NCBI RefSeq assembly: GCF_005938385.1
Contig: NZ_VCRA01000023.1
Location: 1 to 64,000 of the forward strand
Direction of reading: 5' to 3'
Source of the DNA: Paenibacillus mesophilus
GTDB taxonomy: Bacteria; Bacillota; Bacilli; Paenibacillales; NBRC-103111
DNA: 64,000 nucleotides
The position numbers and the translations under genes were made by a program. The notes under the pieces are model-generated. The model was not told where the DNA came from, made no database searches, and saw only the letters and a program-made list of their open reading frames with translations. Each line of letters begins with the position of its first letter. Position 1 is the first letter of the stretch. Positions 50,561-59,501 of the stretch are shown here, one piece after another.

Positions 50561-51478
50561 ATGCAGCCGATGCCGCTATCTCTTTCATTTGACCATGGAA
50601 AGGACGGATCCCTTATGCTTCGACGGTTGCCTCCACAGTGGATCTTAATGGCTCCCGGCTTGCTCATTCTTATCTTTTTCTTTCTGCTGCCGGTCGGACA
50701 GCTGCTGCTGTTCAGCTTTTATCGCACCGCTGCGGACGGAATGATGGAGAAGGCTTTCGTGTTCGAGCAGTATTTGGCTTTTTTCAAAGATCCTCACTAT
50801 TTGAAGATTCTTTGGCGCACTTTGGTCATGGGCGCTGTGATCAGCCTGCTATGCTTGATTCTCGGATATTGTCTCGCTTACGGGGTAGCCCGTTCCAACC
50901 CGAAAAACAAATATTTGCTGCTGCTTCTCATCGCATTGCCCCTGCTTACAAGCGCAGTCATCCGAAACTTCGGATGGATCGTCATTTTGGGCCGAAAAGG
51001 ACTAATCAACCAATTGTTGCTGAACATTGGTTTCATCGATAAACCGATTGATCTGCTTTACACGTCTACGGGCGTCGTCATTGCGATGGTTCACGTATTG
51101 CTGCCCTTTATGGTATTGGTGCTGTACAGCGTTCTGGACGGGATGGATCGGAATTTGGAGTCTGCGGCGGCCAACTTGGGCGCTTCACCGTCCAAAGTGT
51201 TCTGGTTCGTCACCTTGCCGCTTTCGTTGCCGGGTATCGTGGCGGGTACGCTGCTCGTGTTCTCAATCTCGATCAGCTTCTATATAACGCCGGCCTTGAT
51301 CGGGGGGCCGAGAGTGCAGGTCATGGCGACCGAAATATACAACCAGACGATTCATTTGATGAATTGGCCGTACGCTTCCGCACTCGCCGTCATTTTGCTC
51401 GTCACCGTATTCCTGATCACGAATTTGTATAACCGGGCGCTTAGGCGCAGTTCTGCGCAGGGAGCTGGTATCGTATGA
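50561..51478 (+). CDS. ABC transporter permease (PotB-like)
   Basis: Integral membrane protein of about 305 residues with six predicted membrane segments (ILMAPGLLILIFFFLLPVGQLLL first). The EAA-type loop is LESAAANLGASPSKVFWFVTLPLSLPGIVAG, which contacts the ATPase. AGAGGTGG 9 bp before ATG 50561 sets the start; ATG 50615 is an alternative. Its stop overlaps the next permease by ATGA. The MITE-like element separates it from the binding-protein gene. Confidence 0.9.
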   Translation: MQPMPLSLSFDHGKDGSLMLRRLPPQWILMAPGLLILIFFFLLPVGQLLLFSFYRTAADGMMEKAFVFEQYLAFFKDPHYLKILWRTLVMGAVISLLCLILGYCLAYGVARSNPKNKYLLLLLIALPLLTSAVIRNFGWIVILGRKGLINQLLLNIGFIDKPIDLLYTSTGVVIAMVHVLLPFMVLVLYSVLDGMDRNLESAAANLGASPSKVFWFVTLPLSLPGIVAGTLLVFSISISFYITPALIGGPRVQVMATEIYNQTIHLMNWPYASALAVILLVTVFLITNLYNRALRRSSAQGAGIV

Positions 51479-52257
51479 AGAAACGATTTTCTTTCCTGAA
51501 CGCGGTCAACCTGTTGATCTATTTGTTCATCGTAGCTCCACTCGTCGTGGTGGTCATTACTTCTTTCACCGAGAGCGCTTATCTCGTGTTTCCGCCCAAA
51601 GGCTTTACGTTTCATTGGTACGATGAAGTATTGACCGGAGGACGGTATGCCAAGCCTTTCTGGAACAGCATCTGGATCGCCGTCACGACAACCGCCGTTG
51701 CATTGCCGATCGGTACGTTAATCGCGCTTGCGTTCAAGAAGTACGAATTCCGTTCCAAAGAAACGATGCGGTCGTTATTTTTGTCACCGCTGCTCGTGCC
51801 GACGCTGCTGTTCGGAATCGGCTTGCTTATTTTCTACAGCAACCTGGGAGTGAGCGACTATTTCTTCCGGCTCGTGATGGCCCATATCATTCTTACGGTG
51901 CCTTACGTCGTAAGGACGATGAGCGCCGGGTTTGCCCGTCTGGATCGATCGGTTGAGGAAGCGTCTATGATTCTAGGCGCTACGCCGTGGCAAACGCTCA
52001 GGCTCGTGACGATTCCGCTCGTTCGCCCCGCTTTGATGGCAAGCGCTTTCTTCGCCTTTATCATGTCGTTCGACGAGCTGGTCATGGCTTTATTCTTGAC
52101 CGGACCGGGAATGGTTACGCTGCCGATGCTCATTTACTCGGACATTCAGTTCAATATGACTCCGGCTATTGCGGCCGCATCTTCCATCATCATACTAGGC
52201 ACGGTTCTGATCGGCTTGATCGGGATGAGCATGCTGAAACGAAATAAGATTTTGTAG
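51475..52257 (+). CDS. ABC transporter permease (PotC-like)
   Basis: Second membrane subunit, 260 residues with six membrane segments. The EAA loop is VEEASMILGATPWQTLRLVTIPLVRPAL. The start overlaps the upstream permease stop (ATGA), indicating translational coupling and assembly as a heterodimer. FLLTGPGMVTLP-type sequence near residue 205 (ALFLTGPGMVTLPMLIYS) is typical of PotC proteins. Confidence 0.9.
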   Translation: MKKRFSFLNAVNLLIYLFIVAPLVVVVITSFTESAYLVFPPKGFTFHWYDEVLTGGRYAKPFWNSIWIAVTTTAVALPIGTLIALAFKKYEFRSKETMRSLFLSPLLVPTLLFGIGLLIFYSNLGVSDYFFRLVMAHIILTVPYVVRTMSAGFARLDRSVEEASMILGATPWQTLRLVTIPLVRPALMASAFFAFIMSFDELVMALFLTGPGMVTLPMLIYSDIQFNMTPAIAAASSIIILGTVLIGLIGMSMLKRNKIL

Positions 52258-52274
52258 CAGGGGAGGTCCGTATT

Positions 52275-53366
52275 ATGAGTGAACTGCGATTACGGGAGCT
52301 TCGAAAGCAATATGGCGCCAACGTCATTGTGGAAAAGCTGGATTTGACCGTCCGCAGCGGGGAAATGGTGTCTTTGCTAGGTCCGAGCGGATGCGGCAAA
52401 ACGACAACGCTGCGGATGGTGGCCGGGCTTCTGGAGCCGACTAGCGGCTCGATCCATTTGGCGGACAAGGAATTGACGCGGGTCGCTCCATATAAACGCA
52501 ATGTCGGTCTGGTATTTCAAAATTATGCGCTGTTCCCGCATCTGTCGATCTTTGAGAACGTAGCATTCGGTCTGCGCCGTCAAGGCGCGCCGAAGCATGA
52601 AATCAAGGAAAGAGTGCAGCAAGCGTTGCAGTCGGTCCAGCTCGCCGGCATGGAGCAAAGGATGCCCGCGCAGCTGTCGGGCGGCCAGCAGCAGCGGATT
52701 GCGCTCGCCCGCACGCTCGTGCTGCGGCCCCCGCTCGTACTGTTCGATGAGCCGCTCAGCAACCTGGATGCGAAGCTGCGTCAAGCGCTGCGCGTCGAAA
52801 TACGCCAGCTGCAGAAGCAGATCGGATTTACCGCTATCTTCGTTACCCACGACCAGGAAGAAGCGATGGTATTGTCCGACCGGATCGCTGTCATGAACAA
52901 AGGCCATATCGTACAGCTGGATACACCAGAGAACGTGTACGGCCGACCGAACGATTCGTTCGTGGCCGACTTCGTGGGCGACTCGAATTTGCTGCCGGTG
53001 AAAGAGCTCAAAGCGGCAAGCGGCAGCACGGACGTAACGCTCGCCGGAGGTCAGCGCATTAAAGCGGCTGGAACGTCGGCCAGGACGGGAAGCGCCACGG
53101 CGATGATTCGACCGGAGGCAGTGCGGCTATTACCGGCTGACGATGCGTCAGTCACGCAGCTCGATCGCGATCAACACAATCAAATAACCGGTACGGTGCT
53201 GTATGTCCACTATACGGGATCGTCCTATTTGATCGGGCTGCAAGTATCCGGGCTGGAGAAACCGTTTCTCGTCAAAGCGCCGATGCACGGCGAAGCGAAT
53301 CTTTCTTTGCGCGAAGGCGATCCTGTGCATGCGGTGTGGCAGGTCGGCTCGACGCTGTTGTTCTAA
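52275..53366 (+). CDS. ABC transporter ATP-binding protein (PotA-like)
   Basis: Energising subunit of 363 residues with Walker A GPSGCGKT (36-43), Q-loop LVFQNYALFPHL, signature LSGGQQQRIALARTL, Walker B LVLFDEPLSNLDAKLR and switch His in VTHDQEEAM. The C-terminal third is a TOBE-type regulatory domain (ATAMIRPEAVRLLP...). GGGGAGG precedes ATG 52275. With the two permeases and the lipoprotein at 49203 it forms a complete importer. Confidence 0.93.
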   Translation: MSELRLRELRKQYGANVIVEKLDLTVRSGEMVSLLGPSGCGKTTTLRMVAGLLEPTSGSIHLADKELTRVAPYKRNVGLVFQNYALFPHLSIFENVAFGLRRQGAPKHEIKERVQQALQSVQLAGMEQRMPAQLSGGQQQRIALARTLVLRPPLVLFDEPLSNLDAKLRQALRVEIRQLQKQIGFTAIFVTHDQEEAMVLSDRIAVMNKGHIVQLDTPENVYGRPNDSFVADFVGDSNLLPVKELKAASGSTDVTLAGGQRIKAAGTSARTGSATAMIRPEAVRLLPADDASVTQLDRDQHNQITGTVLYVHYTGSSYLIGLQVSGLEKPFLVKAPMHGEANLSLREGDPVHAVWQVGSTLLF

Positions 53367-53396
53367 ACGAAGTGGATGCTTACGAAGTAAGGCAGG

Positions 53397-53594
53397 TTGT
53401 TGAAAAAGTCTGTAAAGTGAGGAAGCGTGGAAGGCAAGAGGTGGGAGAATGCACTCCACTTCCGTTAAAATCATGTTGTTTTTTTGAAATTTTAGCTGTT
53501 ACAACACGATTTTAAAGTCAGCCGCTTCGCTTTACGTACATCTCTCCCACCTCTTTTTGTATGCCTTTTTCTCACTTTTCGACTTTCTCAACAG
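53397..53594. mobile_element. Second MITE-like long-hairpin element
   Basis: TGTTGAAAAAGTC (53398-53410) faces GACTTTCTCAACA (53581-53593) as terminal inverted repeats with one mismatch. Inner arms carry AAGAGGTGGGAGA against TCTCCCACCTCTT and AAAATCATGTTGT against ACAACACGATTTT, so the 198 bp fold into one long imperfect hairpin. The near-identical 13-mers CTTACGAAGTAAG (53379-53391) and CTTACGAAGCAAG (53599-53611) flank it. It lies between the PotA-like gene and the leaderless binding protein. Confidence 0.75.
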
Positions 53595-53645
53595 ATAACT
53601 TACGAAGCAAGTTTTACCACGTAAAACTCTCAGGAGGAACCCATA

Positions 53646-55097
53646 ATGGATCATACTAAAGCAATGGTAATCGCTCAAGGCACGGACGCTTCGACCATGG
53701 ACCCGTACGCCCATTCGGAAACGACAACCGCCAATATACTGCTGCAAGTATATGACGGACTCGTCCGCCGCAATCCTTCGATGGAAATCGAGCCTTGGCT
53801 GGCGGAAAGCTGGGAGGTCATCACCGATACGGTGATCGAGTTTCGGTTGCGCAACGGCGTTACGTTTCACAATGGCGAGAAGATGAATGCGAGTACGGTG
53901 AAATTCTCGCTGGAACGCATGGTCGATCCGCATCGCGAGCCCAAGTTTCCTCCGTACGGCCGGTTCAATTCGATCGACCATGTCGATATCGTCGACGACC
54001 TGACCGTTCGCGTCGTGACGAACCGACCGGACCCGAACTTGCTAGCCCAGCTTACCGGACTGATGATTATTCCGCCGCAATATATCGCCGAGCACGGGGA
54101 ACAACATTTCAGCCGCGTACCGAACGGAACCGGCCCGTTCAAGTTCGTCGGCTGGGACAAGCCGAACGGGGTTGTGGAACTGACGGCCAACAACGACTAC
54201 TGGCACGGCAGTCCGTCCGTGCAGAAGCTGACCTTTCGGGCCGTTCCCGAAGGAAGCGATCGCGTGCAAGGGCTGCATGACGGCACGATTCATTTGGCCG
54301 CGAACTTCCCGCCACTTGCGCGCGAAGAAGTGGAAGCGAACCCGGAGCTGTCGGTTGTCGGCACTCCGAGCGTCGGCGTCATTTATATGGGCATCAACAC
54401 CCATCACCCGATTCTAAAAAATAAAAAGCTGAGGCAGGCGATGGCTCACGCCATCAACGTCCGCGAGATCATTCAGGATGAGCTGAGCGGCTGCGGCTCG
54501 CCTCTGGCCGGTCCCGTTTATCCGCAAGCTTTCGGCGTCGACCCTACGCTTCCGCCCATCGCTTACGATTTGGAGCGGGCGAAGCAACTGATGGCGGAAG
54601 CGGGCTACCCGGACGGAGTGGACGTGAAGCTGGAAGTGCCGGACGGCCGTTTCACGCAAGACAAGGAGATTGGATTGCGGATCGGGCGTCAGCTCGCGAA
54701 GATCGGCGTTCGCCTGCATGTGGATATTCAGCCGTGGCCGCAATTCATAAGCCGGTTCCGTCATCATGAATACGATCAAATGTACTATGTAGGTTGGGGC
54801 AATTCGACGTTCGATCCGGATGAAGTATATCGCAACGCATATATAGCGCCGAATCCGTGGAATCCGACAGATTTCCATAATGACGATATGGCCGACATGG
54901 TTATGGAAGCGAGCAATATTCTCGATTCGGAGCGCCGGAACGAGCTGTACCGGATGGCTTGCCTCATATTCCGCGACGAGCTGCCGTGGATTCCATTGTT
55001 CCAGCAGTTCGACTTGTACGGCTTAAGTAATAAATGGAATTGGCAGCCTCGCATGGACGAATACATTTACGTCTGCGACGTTACGGCGGCGGAGTAA
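53646..55097 (+). CDS. Family 5 (oligopeptide/dipeptide-type) solute-binding protein without signal peptide
   Basis: Protein of 483 residues with the complete mature fold of SBP family 5: KAMVIAQGTDASTMDPYAHSETTTANILLQVYDGLVRRNPSM, RLRNGVTFHNGEKMNASTVKFSLERM, NGTGPFKFVGWD, LRQAMAHAINVREII and YDLERAKQLMAEAGYPDGVD. It starts straight at the mature region: no signal peptide, no lipobox Cys. The ribosome site CAGGAGGAA precedes ATG 53646 and no in-frame leader is visible upstream, where the MITE-like element ends 51 bp away. Either the leader was lost by the insertion, leaving a cytoplasmic protein, or it works inside the cell. No peptide permease is nearby. Confidence 0.85.
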   Translation: MDHTKAMVIAQGTDASTMDPYAHSETTTANILLQVYDGLVRRNPSMEIEPWLAESWEVITDTVIEFRLRNGVTFHNGEKMNASTVKFSLERMVDPHREPKFPPYGRFNSIDHVDIVDDLTVRVVTNRPDPNLLAQLTGLMIIPPQYIAEHGEQHFSRVPNGTGPFKFVGWDKPNGVVELTANNDYWHGSPSVQKLTFRAVPEGSDRVQGLHDGTIHLAANFPPLAREEVEANPELSVVGTPSVGVIYMGINTHHPILKNKKLRQAMAHAINVREIIQDELSGCGSPLAGPVYPQAFGVDPTLPPIAYDLERAKQLMAEAGYPDGVDVKLEVPDGRFTQDKEIGLRIGRQLAKIGVRLHVDIQPWPQFISRFRHHEYDQMYYVGWGNSTFDPDEVYRNAYIAPNPWNPTDFHNDDMADMVMEASNILDSERRNELYRMACLIFRDELPWIPLFQQFDLYGLSNKWNWQPRMDEYIYVCDVTAAE

Positions 55098-55136
55098 TCC
55101 GCCCATCACTTCACGGGTTTATTGGAGGGGAATATC

Positions 55137-56633
55137 ATGGCGGAAGCGATGCAAGGCATCGGCAAAATGTACATCGGCGGCGAATGGGTGGAAGCCGCAT
55201 CGGGGAAAACGCGCGACATTACGAACCCGGCTACGGGCGGACGCATCGCCGTCGTGACGGAAGGAGGTCTCGAGGACGTACAGCGCGCCATTCAAGTAGC
55301 CCGTCATACGTTCGATGAGACGAATTGGAGAGATACTTCGTCTAGGGAACGAGCCAGACTGCTGTTCGCCTTGGCCGATCAAATCGAAGCGCATACGGAC
55401 GAGCTTGCCCGCTTGGAGACGCTTAACAACGGGAAGCCGCTCGGCGAAGCGGAATCCGACGTATCGAGCGCGGTCAGCTGCTTCCGCTACTATGCCGGAC
55501 TTATTACGAAGCCTCACGGACAGACGTACGAGGTGCCTTACCCGATCCAAGCTATGGTCGTCAGAGAGCCGGTCGGGGTGTGCGGCCAAATCGTGCCGTG
55601 GAACTTCCCGCTCATGATGGCGGCATGGAAATTGGCTCCCTGCCTCGGTGCCGGGAACGTGACGGTATTCAAGCCGTCGGAAATTACGCCGCTGACCGCC
55701 ATCCGATTGTTCGAGCTGATCGAGAAAGTCGGCTTTCCGAAAGGAGTCGCCAATCTCGTGCTTGGCGAAGGGAAAACGGTCGGCGCGGAGCTGGCCGCAA
55801 GCCACATGGTGGACAAGGTCGCCTTTACAGGCGGTACGGAAACCGGGCGTAGCGTCATGCGGGCCGCGGCGGGCAACATCAAGAAAGTGTCGCTCGAGCT
55901 AGGCGGTAAATCGCCGAATATCGTGTTCGCCGATGCTGACCCATCCGTAGTCGCCGAATACGTCATGTACGGCATCTACATCGGTTCCGGTCAAGTTTGT
56001 TCGTCGGGCTCGCGCCTGCTGATCCAAGACGAAATCTACGATGCTTTTATGAAAGAGCTAGTGGAAAGAACGAGCCTGATCCGCGTAGGCAACGGAATGG
56101 ACGGCGGGACCGAGATGGGACCTCTCGTATCGCAGGCTCATATGGAGAAAGTGCTGTCGTACATCGAAATCGGCCGTCAAGAAGGCGCGACTGTCGCAGC
56201 AGGAGGCAGCCGGATAACCGACGGCGAATACGCCAAAGGAAATTTCGTGGAGCCGACGATCCTTACCGATACAACGCCCGACATGCGCGTCGTGCAAGAA
56301 GAAATATTCGGACCGGTGCTCGTCGTCCAGCGGTTCAAGGACGAGGAAGAAGCGATCCGTCTCGCGAACGGTACGGTGTACGGGCTAGCGGGGGCCGTAT
56401 TTACGAACGACGCGAGCCGCTCGATGCGTGTTGCGCGGAAGGTACGCTCGGGCATTATGTGGGTAAATACGTATCATCCGACCTATAACGAAGCGCCGTG
56501 GGGAGGATTTAAGCAGAGCGGGCTCGGCCGGGAATTGGGCACATTCGGCTTGGACGAATATACGGAAGTGAAGCAAATCAACGTCAATATGGAGCTTAAA
56601 CCTTTGGGATTTTACAAAGGCAAAGGGGAATGA
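55137..56633 (+). CDS. NAD(P)-dependent aldehyde dehydrogenase (first of two)
   Basis: Aldehyde dehydrogenase of 498 residues. It has VGVCGQIVPWNFPLMMAAWKLAPCL, FTGGTETGRSV, catalytic Glu254 in LELGGKSPNIV, nucleophile Cys288 in GQVCSSGSRLL, and EEIFGPVLVV. It resembles betaine- or aminobutyraldehyde-type enzymes. GGAGGGG at 55124-55130 supports ATG 55137. It overlaps the aminotransferase gene by four bases. In this context it could oxidise an aminoaldehyde from polyamine breakdown. Confidence 0.9.
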   Translation: MAEAMQGIGKMYIGGEWVEAASGKTRDITNPATGGRIAVVTEGGLEDVQRAIQVARHTFDETNWRDTSSRERARLLFALADQIEAHTDELARLETLNNGKPLGEAESDVSSAVSCFRYYAGLITKPHGQTYEVPYPIQAMVVREPVGVCGQIVPWNFPLMMAAWKLAPCLGAGNVTVFKPSEITPLTAIRLFELIEKVGFPKGVANLVLGEGKTVGAELAASHMVDKVAFTGGTETGRSVMRAAAGNIKKVSLELGGKSPNIVFADADPSVVAEYVMYGIYIGSGQVCSSGSRLLIQDEIYDAFMKELVERTSLIRVGNGMDGGTEMGPLVSQAHMEKVLSYIEIGRQEGATVAAGGSRITDGEYAKGNFVEPTILTDTTPDMRVVQEEIFGPVLVVQRFKDEEEAIRLANGTVYGLAGAVFTNDASRSMRVARKVRSGIMWVNTYHPTYNEAPWGGFKQSGLGRELGTFGLDEYTEVKQINVNMELKPLGFYKGKGE

Positions 56634-58024
56634 CGGAAATGGACAATAACAGACGATCCGTATCGATTCAAACTGCGGTCCCTGGAACGAAGTTCGTATC
56701 GCTTCAAACTTCGGTCCCCGGACCGAAGGCCGAAGCGATGCTGGAAAGAAGAAAGCAAGCCGTGCCGAAAGGAGTAGGCAACAATACTCCGATTTTCGTC
56801 GAGAAAGCGGAAGGCGCTTTGCTGTACGATGTCGACGGCAATGTATTCCTCGATTTCGCCGGGGCAATCGGTACGATCAATGCCGGTCATTGCCCTCCCG
56901 AAGTGGTGCAAGCGATCCAAAAGCAAGCCGAGCAATATATTCATACGTGCTTTCATGTAGCCATGTACGAGCCGTACGTGGAGTTGGCGGAGAAACTGGC
57001 GCAGCTGACGCCGGGGCAGTTCCCGAAAAAAGCGATGTTCCTGAACAGCGGCGCGGAAGCGGTGGAAAATGCGGTCAAAATCGCCCGCAAATTTACGGGC
57101 CGTTCCGGAATCGTTTCGTTTACCCGCGGGTTTCACGGTCGTACGCTGCTCGGCATGTCCTTGACGAGCAAAGTGAAGCCGTATAAATTCGAAATGGGTC
57201 CTTTTGCGCCCGCCACCTACAAAGCGCAGTACCCTTATCCGCTGCATCGTCCGGAAGGGATGTCGGAAACCGACTATGCGTTGTTCTGCGTGCGCCAATT
57301 CGAGGAGTTCCTGTATACCGAAGCGGCGCCGGAAGAAATCGCCGCGGTGATCATGGAACCGGTGCAGGGCGAAGGCGGATTTATCGTACCGCCCGTACCG
57401 TTTGTGGAAGGCATTTTCAACATTTGCAAAAAGCACGGCATTCTGTTTATCGCCGATGAAATTCAGACCGGCTTCGGCCGTACGGGCGAAATGTTCGCTT
57501 CCGCCCATTTCGGGATCGAGCCGGATCTGATCACGATGTCCAAATCGATCGCGGCCGGATTGCCGATCAGCGCGGTCGTCGGAAGAGCGGACGTCATGGA
57601 CGCTCCGAATCCGGGTGAAATCGGCGGAACGTACGGCGGCAGCCCGCTCGGCTGCGTCGCGGCGCTCGCGGTTATCGAGCTGATGGAACGCGACGGTCTC
57701 GTACAGCGCTCCAGAGTGATCGGGGAAACGATCCGGACATTTTTCGAGTCGCTGCGGGAGGAAATTCCGCTGATCGCCGACGTCCGCGGACTCGGGGCGA
57801 TGTGCGCGGTAGAGTTTATTCATCCGGACACGAAGCTACCTGCGAAAACGTTCGTTGCCGGGTTAACGAAAGCTTGTTATGAATCCGGTGTCGTTTTGTT
57901 GTCCGCCGGCGTTCACGGCAACGTGCTTCGTTTCCTGACTCCGCTCGTCATTACGGACGATCAACTGCGGGAAGGGTTGGACATAATCGGCGATGCCGTC
58001 AGATCGATGGTTTCGGCCGGTTAA
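56630..58024 (+). CDS. Class III PLP aminotransferase, 4-aminobutyrate transaminase-like
   Basis: Aminotransferase of 464 residues moving the terminal amino group of GABA-like omega-amino acids to 2-oxoglutarate or pyruvate. Motifs are NVFLDFAGAIGTINAGHCPPEVV, MFLNSGAEAVENAVKIAR, FHGRTLLGMSLTSK, IADEIQTGFGRTGEMFA and LITMSKSIAAGLPISA with PLP Lys305. The N-terminus holds a tandem duplication (SIQTAVPGTKFV then SLQTSVPGPKAE). The ATG overlaps the upstream stop. PuuD-like and dehydrogenase neighbours support a GABA role. Confidence 0.87.
   Translation: MTEMDNNRRSVSIQTAVPGTKFVSLQTSVPGPKAEAMLERRKQAVPKGVGNNTPIFVEKAEGALLYDVDGNVFLDFAGAIGTINAGHCPPEVVQAIQKQAEQYIHTCFHVAMYEPYVELAEKLAQLTPGQFPKKAMFLNSGAEAVENAVKIARKFTGRSGIVSFTRGFHGRTLLGMSLTSKVKPYKFEMGPFAPATYKAQYPYPLHRPEGMSETDYALFCVRQFEEFLYTEAAPEEIAAVIMEPVQGEGGFIVPPVPFVEGIFNICKKHGILFIADEIQTGFGRTGEMFASAHFGIEPDLITMSKSIAAGLPISAVVGRADVMDAPNPGEIGGTYGGSPLGCVAALAVIELMERDGLVQRSRVIGETIRTFFESLREEIPLIADVRGLGAMCAVEFIHPDTKLPAKTFVAGLTKACYESGVVLLSAGVHGNVLRFLTPLVITDDQLREGLDIIGDAVRSMVSAG
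56660..56731 (+). repeat. In-frame 36-bp tandem duplication in the aminotransferase gene
   Basis: Units 56660-56695 and 56696-56731 are near-identical, each beginning GTATCG and containing TTCAAACT then CGGTCCC. They add 12 residues at the N-terminus (repeat of the xSxQTxVPGxK motif). The frame is kept. Confidence 0.75.
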
Positions 58025-58042
58025 GGAACGGGGGGAGAGCTT

Positions 58043-59467
58043 GTGAAGAAACATTTGTATATCAACGGTCGATGGAAAGAGGCGGCTTCTTATACGGAGC
58101 TCGCCTCTCCGTTTACGGGCGAAGTAATCGCTCATGTCGCGCAAGCGGATGAAGCGGATACCGATGAAGCGATTCGGGCGGCCAAGGCCGCTTCGGTCGT
58201 CATGGCCTCGATGCCGGCGCATCGGCGTTCCGCCATCCTGGAGAAAGCGGCCTCTTTGCTTGCGGACCGCAAAGAAGAGATGGCGCGCATTCTCGCGCTC
58301 GAAGCGGCCAAGCCGATCAAAACCGCGCGGGGCGAAATCGCCCGGACGATCCAAACGTATAAATTCGCCGCCATGGAAGCTAGCCGTATCCACGGCGAAA
58401 CGGTTCCTTTGGACGCGGCGCCCGGCGGGGAAGGTCGAATTGCGTTTACGATGCGCAAGCCGATCGGCGTGGTCGGTGCGATTACACCGTTCAACTTTCC
58501 TTTTAACTTGGTCGCTCACAAAGTCGGTCCGGCGATTGCAGCCGGGAATACGGTCGTGCTGAAGCCCGCCAGCCAAACGCCGCTGTCCGCGCTGGCACTC
58601 GCCGATCTATTCGCCGAAGCCGGGCTTCCCGCGGGGGCGCTCAATATTATTCCCGGCAAAGGCTCCGTCGTAGGCGAGAAGCTCGTCAAAGATCCGCGCA
58701 TCGCCGCAATTACGTTCACGGGCAGCCCGGAGGTCGGCATCGCGATGAAAAACAAAGCCGGCTTAAAGCGCGTTACGCTCGAGCTTGGCTCCAACTCCGG
58801 CTTGATTATCGACGAAACGGCGGACATTACGCAGGAACTGATCGACCGCTGCGTGCTGGGTGCGTTCTCATTCAGCGGCCAAGTATGCATTTCGATCCAG
58901 CGCATTTTCGTTCATGCGGCCAAATTTGACGAGTTTGCCGTCCGGTTCAAGGAAGCGACGGAGAAGCTTGTCGTCGGCGATCCTTTCGACGAACAGACCG
59001 ACCTGTCCGCGATGATCTCGAACAAGGAAGCGGCGCGCATGCAGGAATGGGTGGATAGCGCCGTTGCCCAGGGCGCGGTTGTACGGACGGGGGGAAAGGC
59101 GGTTTCGTCCGGCGTTTTCCCGCCGACGATTTTGACGAATGTGCCGTCTCAAGAACCGGTTTCATGTCAGGAAGTGTTCGGTCCGCTTGTTGCGTTGTCT
59201 TCATTCGATCATTTGGATGAAGCGATTGATGCCGTCAACGATTCCCGCTACGGCTTGCAGGCCGGTATTTACACCCGCGACATCCAAGCAGCGATGCGCG
59301 CTGCCGAGCGTCTTGAAGTCGGTGGAGTGATGATCAACGATTTTCCGACGTTCCGGGTAGACAACATGCCGTACGGGGGCGTCAAGGAGAGCGGCTTCGG
59401 CCGCGAAGGGATCCGATATGCAGTCGAGGAAATGACGGAGCTGAAGCTGATCAGCATCAAATTATAG
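58043..59467 (+). CDS. Aldehyde dehydrogenase (second)
   Basis: Aldehyde dehydrogenase of 474 residues with IGVVGAITPFNFPFNLVAHKVGPAIAAGNTVVLKPA, FTGSPEVGIAM, catalytic Glu247 in LELGSNSGLII, nucleophile Cys282 in FSFSGQVCISIQ and QEVFGPLVAL. The ELGSN form differs from the ELGGK of the first dehydrogenase and suggests a different subfamily (succinate-semialdehyde, lactaldehyde or phosphonoacetaldehyde-like). GTG 58043 has GGGGGAGAG upstream. It could oxidise the semialdehyde made by the aminotransferase. Confidence 0.88.
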   Translation: MKKHLYINGRWKEAASYTELASPFTGEVIAHVAQADEADTDEAIRAAKAASVVMASMPAHRRSAILEKAASLLADRKEEMARILALEAAKPIKTARGEIARTIQTYKFAAMEASRIHGETVPLDAAPGGEGRIAFTMRKPIGVVGAITPFNFPFNLVAHKVGPAIAAGNTVVLKPASQTPLSALALADLFAEAGLPAGALNIIPGKGSVVGEKLVKDPRIAAITFTGSPEVGIAMKNKAGLKRVTLELGSNSGLIIDETADITQELIDRCVLGAFSFSGQVCISIQRIFVHAAKFDEFAVRFKEATEKLVVGDPFDEQTDLSAMISNKEAARMQEWVDSAVAQGAVVRTGGKAVSSGVFPPTILTNVPSQEPVSCQEVFGPLVALSSFDHLDEAIDAVNDSRYGLQAGIYTRDIQAAMRAAERLEVGGVMINDFPTFRVDNMPYGGVKESGFGREGIRYAVEEMTELKLISIKL

Positions 59468-59501
59468 AAGCTATGCTGCGATCCATGGGAGGATGAGCGA
59501 T

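Noticed and set aside
53646..55097. Start of the family 5 binding protein placed further upstream to give a signal peptide
   Set aside because: The DNA upstream is the MITE-like element and gives no in-frame hydrophobic leader; the ribosome site fits ATG 53646.
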